Shown here: in pieces, positions 1 to 7,030 of the stretch
How the letters are laid out: each line of letters starts with the position of its first letter
Numbering within the stretch: the stretch's first letter is position 1
Assembly (NCBI GenBank): GCA_966211765.1
Contig: CBIHOV010000006.1
Location: forward strand, 1-64,000
Direction: 5' to 3'
DNA length: 64,000 nt
Origin: Paraflavitalea sp966211765
GTDB lineage: Bacteria > Bacteroidota > Bacteroidia > Chitinophagales > Chitinophagaceae
Made by a program: the position numbers and the translations under genes
Notes under the pieces: generated by a model
Databases searched by the model: none
Seen by the model: only the letters and a program-made list of their open reading frames with translations
Told to the model about the DNA's origin: nothing

Positions 1-2
1 TC

Positions 3-842
3 GTTAACAGCAGGCGTTACAAGCCTCATGTACGCGCCAAAAAGTATTCCAAAACCCCATTTGTGATGACAGCTCCGCTGGCTGAAGGCAAGGCCAGGAT
101 GCAGGCGTGTAACCAATACGCGAAGCCCATCTTTCAGGCTTTGCGGGCGGAAGTGCACGATGGTGCGCTGTGGTCGCGCCTGGTAAGCAAGCTGTTTGCC
201 GAACTGAAAGCCGGCCGGCCCCTGGGCCTGGAATGCCTGAAAGGCTTTGAATGTAATTTACAACATCCGCTGTCGGAAGTAATCGCCGGCGGCTATGATC
301 TTTCTGCAACGGTATCACAAAACCAGCTGGGCCTGTATGTTCAGTTGCACCAGCATCCGAAGGTAGCAGACGAGATGCCGCGGACGGGGTATCAGGTGCG
401 CTTTGTAGCGATTATACCGGATGCTGCCAATGGCACAGTGACTAAAGTGGAAGGGTTGGGTCCGCTAACGAAGTACAAGACGGAGCTAAGTGCTTTTGAC
501 CTGCCGATTAACCTGCCAGGGACAGGTGGTCCTTGTTTGTTGCTGATGGGTATTGTGCCGCATTTGCAAGGGGAAGGGCCTGCGAGGATCATGAGTGATT
601 CGGGGATGCGGGTGGTGTGGGTGGGGGAAACTGTGGGTAGCGAGGTTCGCGCTAAGAGTGGAGAACAGGAGGGGATGGCCAGGGAGAAGGGGACCGGGAA
701 TGGAATTGCGGAAGTGGTAGGCTTAGCGACTTCTGTCGCTGAAAAGGTTTCTGCAGAAGTGTTGGTGGCGGAAGAAGGGAGTGGTGCATCGTTTCATTCT
801 TTAAAAAAAGTTCAATGGATTCCTCTTCATATAAATTCATAA
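3..842 (+). CDS. Hypothetical protein, 5'-truncated by window edge
   Basis: The reading frame is open from base 3, before the first ATG (63), so the gene most likely begins outside the window. The residues just before that ATG are basic (VNSRRYKPHVRAKKYSK), and a helical segment (QACNQYAKPIFQALRAEV) and a beta-rich middle follow. This resembles a family of ~200-250-aa Bacteroidetes hypothetical proteins of unknown role, which I recognise only loosely. The last ~70 residues (from about base 625) are Gly/Glu/Ala-rich and low in complexity, and from base 652 they lie opposite the convergent SUKH-like gene. The natural C-terminus is therefore doubtful: the tail may be readthrough after a local rearrangement. 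I assign no function. Confidence 0.55.
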   Translation, partial: VNSRRYKPHVRAKKYSKTPFVMTAPLAEGKARMQACNQYAKPIFQALRAEVHDGALWSRLVSKLFAELKAGRPLGLECLKGFECNLQHPLSEVIAGGYDLSATVSQNQLGLYVQLHQHPKVADEMPRTGYQVRFVAIIPDAANGTVTKVEGLGPLTKYKTELSAFDLPINLPGTGGPCLLLMGIVPHLQGEGPARIMSDSGMRVVWVGETVGSEVRAKSGEQEGMAREKGTGNGIAEVVGLATSVAEKVSAEVLVAEEGSGASFHSLKKVQWIPLHINS

Positions 843-1215
843 AACCGGAAAAAGAGGTTGCTATTACTTTATGTTTATCGCCACATATTACATAAATCTC
901 ATTAAGGCTGGTATTGGTGCTATTGAGACGTATAGCGTAGGTAAACATTTGAATCATGTAATCGGCAAATACAAAGCACTCCGTATGGTTTTCAAGGGTA
1001 TTTACAATATTGGAATAGTCTGGAATTCCCTTCCAGGGTTTTAATTTAGTCTCCACGCTTTGGAATTGCGAAAAGGAATAAAAACAAAACACGTCTTTGT
1101 CATAGGCTTCCGGGGTTGTATTGACGGTATTGAAATATGCTTTTAAATCTTCCGGCAATTTTAGGCCCGTTGCGGTTTCAAAGGAAGTGAATTCTCTTAA
1201 GGAGGGATATTGCAT
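652..1215 (-). CDS. SMI1/KNR4 (SUKH) family protein with aberrant C-terminal tail
   Basis: Residues 1 to about 141 read as a SUKH-type fold: an N-terminal ETATGLKLPEDLKAYF segment, the acidic/aromatic stretch DVFCFYSFSQF, then ECFVFADYMIQMFTYAIRL, and a final FMNLYEEESIELFL. SUKH proteins are small, often immunity proteins of polymorphic toxins, and usually end near this point. Here the frame continues for ~46 residues of Pro/Ser/Leu-rich low-complexity sequence, opposite the end of the convergent gene (191-bp overlap). The stop codon was probably displaced. No toxin gene lies next to it in the window, so it is an orphan or relic. Family call moderately sure; tail not believed to be functional. 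Confidence 0.6.
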   Translation of the reverse strand: MQYPSLREFTSFETATGLKLPEDLKAYFNTVNTTPEAYDKDVFCFYSFSQFQSVETKLKPWKGIPDYSNIVNTLENHTECFVFADYMIQMFTYAIRLNSTNTSLNEIYVICGDKHKVIATSFSGFMNLYEEESIELFLKNETMHHSLLPPPTLLQKPFQRQKSLSLPLPQFHSRSPSPWPSPPVLHS

Positions 1216-1400
1216 GTTATTGTTTATTCAGTTAGATAGGGGGTAGATGATAATGACGAATCCTTGCATATGAAGTAAGGGATTAACAGGCAATCCGTCA
1301 ACAATAAACCGATACCTGTGCAGTTTTGATTAGTAACTGTGCAGAATTGACCCAAAAACGTGTAGCAGGCGCGATAGCTAAAGCACGTAAACCAGGCTTC

Positions 1401-1717
1401 GTATATTTACGATGCAGGATGTATTTACCGAAACTTTTTAATTGAGCATATTTCCTCTTGTGTTAAAGATGTTTTAAAACTACTTTTATGATGTTGATAA
1501 GCGATACGGTTTCCGAAAAATCCAAACATCCTGAAAGACCGCAATATCCAGGAAAAACCAACCATCCAACATCCAAAAAGAACCAACGGAAGCTATATCA
1601 TTTAACGACCATTTAAAATTCCAGTATCATATCCAATTATCCCGGAAAATCTTCATGGTTAATGTTTTCTGAATCACGTCCAAAAGATTTTAAGCCCCGC
1701 ATCAGCGGGGCTTTTTT
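1401..1717 (+). ncRNA. Candidate structured RNA family, copy A
   Basis: First of three diverged copies (others at 10752-11085 and 14882-15215). Order of parts: mini-hairpin CGTA-TATT-TACG (1400-1411); 93 nt; long-range helix P1, with 1503-1514 (GATACGGTTTCC) pairing with 1588-1599 (GGAAGCTATATC) through Watson-Crick pairs plus two G-U wobbles and one mismatch; the conserved string TCCAATTATCC (1632-1642); helix P2 (CCGGAAAA with TTTTCTG); the string CACGTCCAAAAGA; and terminator 1692-1717. The wobble pairs survive only if the + strand is transcribed. Copy A has frameshifts and stops in every frame that looks open in B or C, so it is not coding. The family is unknown to me. Confidence 0.6.
1692..1717 (+). 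terminator. Intrinsic terminator of ncRNA copy A
   Basis: Perfect stem AAGCCCCGC / GCGGGGCTT with loop ATCA, followed by a run of T (1712-1717). It lies at the same place relative to P2 as the terminators of copies B and C, though the stem sequence differs. Confidence 0.85.
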
Positions 1718-1885
1718 GTGCCCTGACTTCCTCCCGGAAGCGTATTAATTGGTAGGTTGGCTGTCCAGCCCCAGATAAAATACGCTGGTAGTGGCTACCG
1801 TTTGGATCACCCTTTTTGAAGAGGTACCGAACGGGAGGCTTAAAAAGCGGGGGCTAAAGGTTAACTTTATACAAAGCACCCAACC

Positions 1886-2797
1886 ATGCACTTTCTGCGC
1901 TACACCACCACCTTAGCCTGCCTGACTGCAATTGTCGTGTTTTCCCATTGCAGTCCCATGCCTTCCGGACCTGTAATTGCTTACCCTTCGCCGGCTCCTG
2001 ATACTGCTGCCCTTCGATTTATGCCCGGCATCGTATGCAGTGATTCGCTGGACTTCAATGCGGCCTTCTCGCCCGACCTGCAATCGTTCTATTTTACCCG
2101 GCGCCTTAAAAAATGGGGAATGCTGGTGACACGGTACGACGGCACCAAATGGACGGAACCGGTACCCGCTCCCTTTGCAGATACCCGCTATGCGGAAGCG
2201 GACGCTACTTTCGGTCCCGATGGTGCGGTCTATTTTATTTCCAACCGGCCCAAGCACGCCGGGGATACCTCGGGGGATTATGATATCTGGCGCAAGCGCC
2301 CGCTGGCCAATGGCGACTGGAGTGAAGCAGAAAATGTGGCAGCCATTAATACAGACAGTACAGAATATTATATTTCATTTGCCGCCAATGGCAATCTCTA
2401 CTTTGCCTCCTTCCGCAAGGGCGGACTGGGAGAAGGGGATATTTATGTAAGCAAATGGGTTAATGGGCAGTACACCAAGCCCGAAAACCTGGGCCCTGCC
2501 ATCAATTCGCCGCTTACAGAACATGACCCCTGTATTTCGCCCCAGGAAGATTACCTGGTTTTTACAGGGGCAGATCGCAAGAATGGCTTTGGTGAAGCCG
2601 ATCTGTATGGCGCCAAAAGAACGGCCCCAAAATGGTGTACTGCCATGAACCTGGGTAGCCGTGTAAACACGCCTACCTATGAATACTGCTCTTACTTCTC
2701 ACCCGATGGCCAATACTTCTTTTTCAGCAGCAACTTTGACGTAAAATGGGTGAAAGCATCGGTCATCCGGGATGATATCGATAAGCTATGTAAGTAA
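1886..2797 (+). CDS. WD40-like (PD40/TolB-type) beta-propeller lipoprotein
   Basis: 303 aa. A signal peptide ends in a lipobox (VFSHC, lipidated Cys22), so the protein is predicted to be anchored in a membrane facing the periplasm or surface. At least five PD40-type blades follow, each with an xxSPDxxxxYF-like core: FSPDLQSFYFTRR, FGPDGAVYFISNR, FAANGNLYFASFR, ISPQEDYLVFTG and FSPDGQYFFFSS. Blades three and four carry the GLGEGDIY / GFGEADLY turn seen in Bacteroidetes PD40 proteins. Such propellers usually bind proteins or peptidoglycan; no enzymatic motif is visible. The stop overlaps the end of the convergent EamA gene by 12 bp. Confidence 0.8.
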   Translation: MHFLRYTTTLACLTAIVVFSHCSPMPSGPVIAYPSPAPDTAALRFMPGIVCSDSLDFNAAFSPDLQSFYFTRRLKKWGMLVTRYDGTKWTEPVPAPFADTRYAEADATFGPDGAVYFISNRPKHAGDTSGDYDIWRKRPLANGDWSEAENVAAINTDSTEYYISFAANGNLYFASFRKGGLGEGDIYVSKWVNGQYTKPENLGPAINSPLTEHDPCISPQEDYLVFTGADRKNGFGEADLYGAKRTAPKWCTAMNLGSRVNTPTYEYCSYFSPDGQYFFFSSNFDVKWVKASVIRDDIDKLCK

Positions 2798-3685
2798 GCC
2801 AGGCTTACTCTTCCGCGCATTCATCCATACGATGGCCAGCAGCATGATGAAGATGCCGGCCCATTGTACTGCGCTGATCTTTTCTCCAAGTATCAGGTGA
2901 GCGCAACAAATGGCCACGGGCAATTCGGCGGTCATAATAATGGCGCTGATGCCTGCGCCTACTTTGGGTATGCCTTTCGCAAACAGCACAGGTGGAATGA
3001 TGGTGCCAAATACGGCGAGGAACAAAGCCCATTTTATAAGGCCCGCATCAAAATGAGAGCTGGCTGATAGCTGTTGGACATTCACGATCAGTATACCCAG
3101 GGTAGAGCCAGTCATGATCAGGGCGCTTTTTTGCGGAGCAGGCAGTGCATTGCCATAGCGGCTATTGGCTACTACATACAGTGCATAAAAAAAAGCTGAA
3201 GCGAGTGCATACAAGGTACCCTTGATAAATGACGCGTCCATTTGAATATGGTTCATGCCACTGGCCATTACGGTACCTGTTAATATGATGGCAATGGTGA
3301 TGAGCTGTATGGCATCGGCTTTCTTTTTAAACAGGATGCGGTCCATTAATACACCCATCCAGGTAAATTGCATGAGCAGGATGATGGCTACGGATGCAGG
3401 TATATAGCGCACAGAAACATAATACAGAAAGGTGGTAAGGCCAATGGCGGCGCCGGTCAACAATACCTGCCACCAACAGGTCTTTATGTTGTGTAAGGTT
3501 AGCGGAGCTGGTTGTTTTTTTCTTCTTATCAACGCCCATACCCATAATACCAACATGCCGGTGAAGGCTTGTGAAGCGGAAATCTCGGCTGCGGGATATC
3601 CTTCGCGATTGGCCAGTTTTACAAAAGTAGAGAGTATACCGAAGCTGCAGGCCCCGATAAAAACCATCAATATATATTTAGTCAT
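2786..3685 (-). CDS. EamA/DMT-superfamily permease
   Basis: 299 aa from the Met at 3685; an upstream extension to 3784 is rejected because it adds a polar segment before the first membrane helix. About ten hydrophobic helices are arranged as two EamA repeats. The first contains ISASQAFTGMLVL and the characteristic FLYYVSVRYIPASVAIILLMQ; the second contains LYALASAFFYALYVVANSR, GTIIPPVLFAKGI and the closing AELPVAICCAHLILGEKIS. Family members export amino acids, metabolites or drugs across the inner membrane; the substrate cannot be told. It stands alone, convergent with the propeller lipoprotein. Confidence 0.88.
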   Translation of the reverse strand: MTKYILMVFIGACSFGILSTFVKLANREGYPAAEISASQAFTGMLVLWVWALIRRKKQPAPLTLHNIKTCWWQVLLTGAAIGLTTFLYYVSVRYIPASVAIILLMQFTWMGVLMDRILFKKKADAIQLITIAIILTGTVMASGMNHIQMDASFIKGTLYALASAFFYALYVVANSRYGNALPAPQKSALIMTGSTLGILIVNVQQLSASSHFDAGLIKWALFLAVFGTIIPPVLFAKGIPKVGAGISAIIMTAELPVAICCAHLILGEKISAVQWAGIFIMLLAIVWMNARKSKPGLLT

Positions 3686-3968
3686 TGTTTCCGGTTGTTT
3701 AGACAATAAATGATCAGCAGGCAGGTGCTGCCTGTACAAAAAGTAACTGGGCATGCAATAACAACCGGGGCCCAACCTGGGCAAGGAATAATAGCTGAAC
3801 TATTCCATTACAAAGGAATATTACCAGGGAAGCAAGATCCGGTTATTATGCATGTAATGCAACCGGAGGGGGAGGAGTGGAGGATAATAAATGGTGGTTC
3901 ATAAACATCAATTGTAAATGCAATAATAACGATAAAATGCTATAAAACCAGCAGCAACGTGGTGAAGG
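3686..3968. other. Intergenic region, no gene recognised
   Basis: 283 bp between two minus-strand genes. It contains an A/T-rich stretch (3895-3950) beyond the end of the AraC gene and the leader of the EamA gene. Short open frames here have no recognisable protein character. Confidence 0.5.
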
Positions 3969-5171
3969 TTATTGGGAATTGCTTTCCGATCCTGTTAAAT
4001 ATTCAGAAGGGAGTTTACCAGTGAATTTCTTAAAAGCATGGGCAAAAGTGTTCCTGTTGTTAAATCCGCATTGTTGTGATATACCGTGCATGTTGAGGTT
4101 TTCTGCTTTTCCTGTTTTAATAAAATCCAGGCAATATTCGATCCGCTGGTGGTTGAGGTAATCATTAAAATTTTTGCCGGTTGCCTGGTTTATAAAGGCT
4201 GATGCCTGGTGCATGGGTATGTTGAGGTCAATGGCTAGTTCTTTCAGGGAATAATTGCTATTGAGGAAGGGCCTGTTTTCTTTCATGAGCTTTTCTAATG
4301 ACTGGCTCAATTGACTGATGAAGGTTTCATCGAGTACCAACTTCTGCCGGATGGGTGTTGGTGGCGATGGAGCGGGTGGTGGTGTGGGTGGTGATGGTGG
4401 TGATGGGGCGGGAGGCACACCATATAAGATCTGTGGGTACAGGTACAATGTAATGGCCGACAGCAATATACCCATTGCGGGAGGTATGGTGGTAGACCAT
4501 ACAGAAGACTGACCGGTAACAATGAAAATGATGGTTGGTCCAAAAAGTAATATTTGAAGCAGGTTGTAAATATACTGCCAGCGAAACCAGATGGTGTTTT
4601 GTTGTTTTACGGTTTTGTCAATGCTCCTCAAAATTTTTATTTGCAGTATCCAGTAAAATACGGAGAGCAGGGTTCTGGCAGGTACATGAAAATTTGCAGG
4701 AAACAACCAGCTTTGCCTGAAGCTATTGGCGAAGTCAAGGTTATCCAGATCGGCTTTTATCTGTTGAACTTTATAAGTGGCGGAAGAGAAAATGAAAGGT
4801 CCATAATCTACCAGGTACAGCAGGGCAGGTAACAGGTGGATGAGGTCGGTCCATCGCAGAGGGGCTCGTTTTACAGATATGCGCACGTACAGGTAAGAAA
4901 GGCCAATGTACAGAAGCCAAAACAGGTTTCCCAAGCGATAGAGGTGAGGGGAAAACAAAATTAACCTTGTATAGATCAGGTATATAACGGTAAAAGTGAT
5001 ACTAAAGCACAAAAAAGCTGCTCCCAGGTAATAGTTAGCCTTATTATCAGTTGTATGTGGCGAAAAGGTAAGCAGCACTATCCCGGTGAGTAAGCTCAGC
5101 ACTACTGCAATTAAACAGAATATGGCTGCAGGTGTATAGATCACTTGCATAAGCATGTTTTGGTATGTCAT
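3969..5171 (-). CDS. AraC-family regulator with N-terminal multi-helix membrane domain
   Basis: 400 aa. Roughly six to seven hydrophobic helices fill residues 10-245. A Pro/Ser/Thr-rich linker follows (about 251-273, motifs SPPSPPTPPPAPSPP), then a cytoplasmic AraC-type double helix-turn-helix. The HTH shows YSLKELAIDLNIPMHQASAFIN (first HTH) and HGISQQCGFNNRNTFAHAFKKFTGKLPSEY, the usual AraC signature end. This layout is common in Bacteroidetes: a membrane sensor tied directly to a DNA-binding domain. No obvious target operon is adjacent. The repetitive linker DNA (4355-4420) could vary in length by slippage. Confidence 0.85.
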   Translation of the reverse strand: MTYQNMLMQVIYTPAAIFCLIAVVLSLLTGIVLLTFSPHTTDNKANYYLGAAFLCFSITFTVIYLIYTRLILFSPHLYRLGNLFWLLYIGLSYLYVRISVKRAPLRWTDLIHLLPALLYLVDYGPFIFSSATYKVQQIKADLDNLDFANSFRQSWLFPANFHVPARTLLSVFYWILQIKILRSIDKTVKQQNTIWFRWQYIYNLLQILLFGPTIIFIVTGQSSVWSTTIPPAMGILLSAITLYLYPQILYGVPPAPSPPSPPTPPPAPSPPTPIRQKLVLDETFISQLSQSLEKLMKENRPFLNSNYSLKELAIDLNIPMHQASAFINQATGKNFNDYLNHQRIEYCLDFIKTGKAENLNMHGISQQCGFNNRNTFAHAFKKFTGKLPSEYLTGSESNSQ

Positions 5172-5397
5172 TCAATACTTAATTCGCAGGCAGGGGGAAC
5201 AGGCAGTCGAAGTCAATTATAAATGGTGATACAGTCTATCTTATGCAGAAGAGTCAATGTTTAAACAGGGTTAGGAAAGGGGATAAGGTGTGATTGTAAT
5301 TGAGCAGGTTTATTTACCTAAGATAATGCATTTTGGTTTTATGTTATCTCCGTTGGTAAAAGAATTTAAACTGGTAACATAGGAAGCTTGCAGGTGC

Positions 5398-5823
5398 TTA
5401 CACGCGTTTAGAACGCATTGCTCTTACGTGTTGGAGGCTTTTGTCTTTGGCGAATTGTTTGTATTCGGGAGAGTCTACTGCATAAATGGCCACCTTGCCG
5501 TCGGAGTTGCTGTGAACACCCCAGCCATAACGCTTTGTAAGGGGAGAGGAGCGCAGGCAGGGCTGGCCTTTGGAGAAGAATTCTACACGTGCAGCAGGCT
5601 GTTCATTGCGGCTGATCTTATTTTTATCGGCAAATACCTGGAACAATACATCATCAGAAGTGTACTTGTAGGGATTCTGCGCAATGAGTTCAAACTGGGT
5701 GGTGGCCGCGGTTTTATTTTCTCCTTTCTGTGGAGGTACTTCACCTATCCTCACGGGACAATCGTCGGCTATTTCTATGAAGGTGTTTTGATAATTGGTA
5801 GTGTGTAATCTGGTATCTTTCAT
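5398..5823 (-). CDS. DUF6157 family protein
   Basis: 141 aa, a normal length for the family. It matches the pattern I know for DUF6157: HTTNYQNTFIEIADDCPVR near the N-terminus, then TTQFELIAQNPYKYTSDDVLF in the middle, and CLRSSPLTKRYGWGVHSNSDGK in the second half. A soluble cytoplasmic protein with no signal peptide; function not established for the family. It stands alone; a minus-strand terminator at 5932-5962 separates it from the SRPBCC gene. Confidence 0.75.
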   Translation of the reverse strand: MKDTRLHTTNYQNTFIEIADDCPVRIGEVPPQKGENKTAATTQFELIAQNPYKYTSDDVLFQVFADKNKISRNEQPAARVEFFSKGQPCLRSSPLTKRYGWGVHSNSDGKVAIYAVDSPEYKQFAKDKSLQHVRAMRSKRV

Positions 5824-5931
5824 GGCTTACATGGCTAAGGTACAAATTAACACTTTTTTCGTTTAGCACCATTCATGTGTCAAACCATGTACTTGCTATT
5901 TAATGTGCGGTGAAAAAGTCGGGGTAAATGC

Positions 5932-5962
5932 AAAAAAGTAATACCCCCGCGGAGGGTATTAC
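5932..5962 (-). terminator. Terminator downstream of the ArsR/SRPBCC operon
   Basis: Stem GTAATACCC (5938-5946) with GGGTATTAC (5954-5962), perfectly paired; on the minus strand it is followed by six U (5932-5937). It sits about 50 bp past the SRPBCC stop codon. Confidence 0.8.
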
Positions 5963-6014
5963 CGTTAGCAGCTACCTGCTATGGCTTTACTTTCCCTTTG
6001 TGCGTAAAAGCGGG

Positions 6015-6536
6015 TTAGTGCTTCTGTGTAAGGGTTGCTTCCAGGTTGTCCAGCATGCTGAGCCAGCTTGGATAAGCGCCTGTTTGTTTGGCCAGGGCCT
6101 CCTCTACGGTTTGATGCAGGGTGATATTGGTTTTGTTGCCTACTGCTTCAAAGGTGATCGTTACAATGGTTTCAGCTGGCCAGTCGGGGTCCATCCCTGC
6201 TTCCACCGGCTTTACTGCATTGCCCTGTTGATCGGCTATGATCATAGAATACACCAGTTTTTCAGGAGCTTTGATAGTAAGAAACGTTCCTTTGCACCAG
6301 CAGTCGTGGAGTGAGGGGGTACGGATGCAGGTGAGGAAGTTGCCACCCTCTCTGAAATCATACTGTACGATGTCGATGGTGCAGCCATCGGGAGCATACC
6401 AATTTTTGAGGTGCTCCGGATCGGCCCAGGCCTCAAATACCAGCTTACGCGGGGCATTGATCGTGCGTTTGATCAGTACTTCCCGGGTGGCTGTGGGTGT
6501 GTCCGGCGCATTACCGGCTGCGTTTGTTTTTTGCAT
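6015..6536 (-). CDS. SRPBCC/AHSA1-domain protein
   Basis: 173 aa. After a ~15-residue polar start the sequence shows the AHSA1-like hallmarks: LIKRTINAPRKLVFEAWADPEHLKNWY, a central REGGNFLTCI, then VTITFEAVGNKTNITLHQT and a C-terminal helix WLSMLDNLEATL. The START-like fold holds a hydrophobic cavity for small ligands. The start overlaps the end of the upstream ArsR gene by 26 bp, so the two are translationally coupled. ArsR-SRPBCC pairs are common; the ligand of this one cannot be told. Confidence 0.88.
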   Translation of the reverse strand: MQKTNAAGNAPDTPTATREVLIKRTINAPRKLVFEAWADPEHLKNWYAPDGCTIDIVQYDFREGGNFLTCIRTPSLHDCWCKGTFLTIKAPEKLVYSMIIADQQGNAVKPVEAGMDPDWPAETIVTITFEAVGNKTNITLHQTVEEALAKQTGAYPSWLSMLDNLEATLTQKH

Positions 6537-6858
6537 TTTTTTTCTTTTTTGTTTGTAAATCGGCTAAATAATTCTCCAGTTTATCGAGGCGGTTGTCCCA
6601 TAACTGGCGGTATTGTTCTATCCAATCGGATACTTCATGGAGCTTATCGAGTTTTGCTTCACAAAAGCGTTCACGGCCCTGTTGGGTGATGACGAGCAGT
6701 CCACATTCAGTAAGGATCTTCATGTGCTTGTAAATAGCGGTACGGCTTACCTCAAAGTTGCCGGCCACTGAATTTACATTCAGTGATTCATGGGCTGTCA
6801 TATGAATGATCTTCCTGCGTGTAGGATCGGCTATAGCCTGGAATACATCTCTTTTCAT
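6511..6858 (-). CDS. ArsR-family (winged helix) transcriptional regulator
   Basis: 115 aa from the Met at 6858 (KRDVFQAIADPTRRKI, the canonical ArsR start); an upstream extension to 6897 would run through the operator palindrome and is rejected. The winged helix includes LNVNSVAGNFEVSRTAIYKHMKIL (recognition helix) and the wing ITQQGRERFCEA. No metal-binding Cys-x-Cys is present, consistent with the non-metal ArsR group paired with SRPBCC proteins. It ends in a basic tail rich in Lys. The gene is first in a two-gene operon and probably represses itself through the palindrome at 6867-6910. Confidence 0.9.
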   Translation of the reverse strand: MKRDVFQAIADPTRRKIIHMTAHESLNVNSVAGNFEVSRTAIYKHMKILTECGLLVITQQGRERFCEAKLDKLHEVSDWIEQYRQLWDNRLDKLENYLADLQTKKKKNAKNKRSR

Positions 6859-6866
6859 AGTAAATA

Positions 6867-6910
6867 GGAAACCTTTAGGTTGCAAATATATATGCAACCT
6901 AAAGGTTTCC
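6867..6910 (-). promoter_or_regulatory. Operator palindrome enclosing the arsR promoter
   Basis: Two perfectly complementary 18-bp arms (GGAAACCTTTAGGTTGCA at 6867-6884 and its complement at 6893-6910) flank an 8-bp A/T core, 8 bp before the ArsR start codon. On the minus strand a Bacteroidetes-type promoter is readable: TTTG (6911-6914), 20-bp spacer, TATATTTG (6883-6890). The -7 box sits over the centre of the palindrome, so a bound dimer would block the promoter. Autorepression is inferred. Confidence 0.75.
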
Positions 6911-6960
6911 CAAATTTTTTTAGAGAAATTTATTTGAAGAAAGCCTGGATAGGCTCCTGT

Positions 6961-7001
6961 CGATCGGGTGGGTCGCCCTTCGGGGGCGGCTCACCCGATC
7001 G
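6961..7001. repeat. REP-like palindrome R1, copy 1
   Basis: Perfect 10-bp outer arms (CGATCGGGTG with its complement) around a GC-rich core with CGCCC/GGGCG. It belongs to the same family as 16144-16199 and 23374-23412; the consensus core is GGGTGAGCCGCCC-TTCAA-GGGCG. It lies in the gap between the ArsR leader and the end of the CocE-type gene. Confidence 0.75.
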
Positions 7002-7030
7002 CCGGCTTTGACGAGCTGATTGGCAGCGGT

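Larger units (their letters stand above)
1216..1885. other. 670-bp intergenic region containing ncRNA copy A
   Basis: No credible coding sequence. The region holds the leader of the SUKH gene at its left end, structured RNA candidate A (1401-1717) with an intrinsic terminator, and then about 170 bp leading to the lipoprotein gene at 1886, in which I see nothing distinctive. Confidence 0.6.

Noticed and set aside
652..1215. SUKH-like gene as part of an active polymorphic toxin locus
   Set aside because: No toxin, Rhs/YD-repeat or VgrG-like gene adjoins within the window, and the gene's end is aberrant.
1402..1409. TATATTTA (and TAGATTTA, TAATTTTA in copies B and C) as the -7 promoter box of the RNA
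   Set aside because: The position is conserved, but no TTTG-like -33 box lies 19-21 bp upstream in any copy, and the motif is equally explained as the CGTA-N4-TACG hairpin. Not called as a promoter.
4307..4543. Minus-strand frame with a run of His/Pro residues
   Set aside because: It is an out-of-frame reading of the proline-linker repeat in the AraC gene at 3969-5171.
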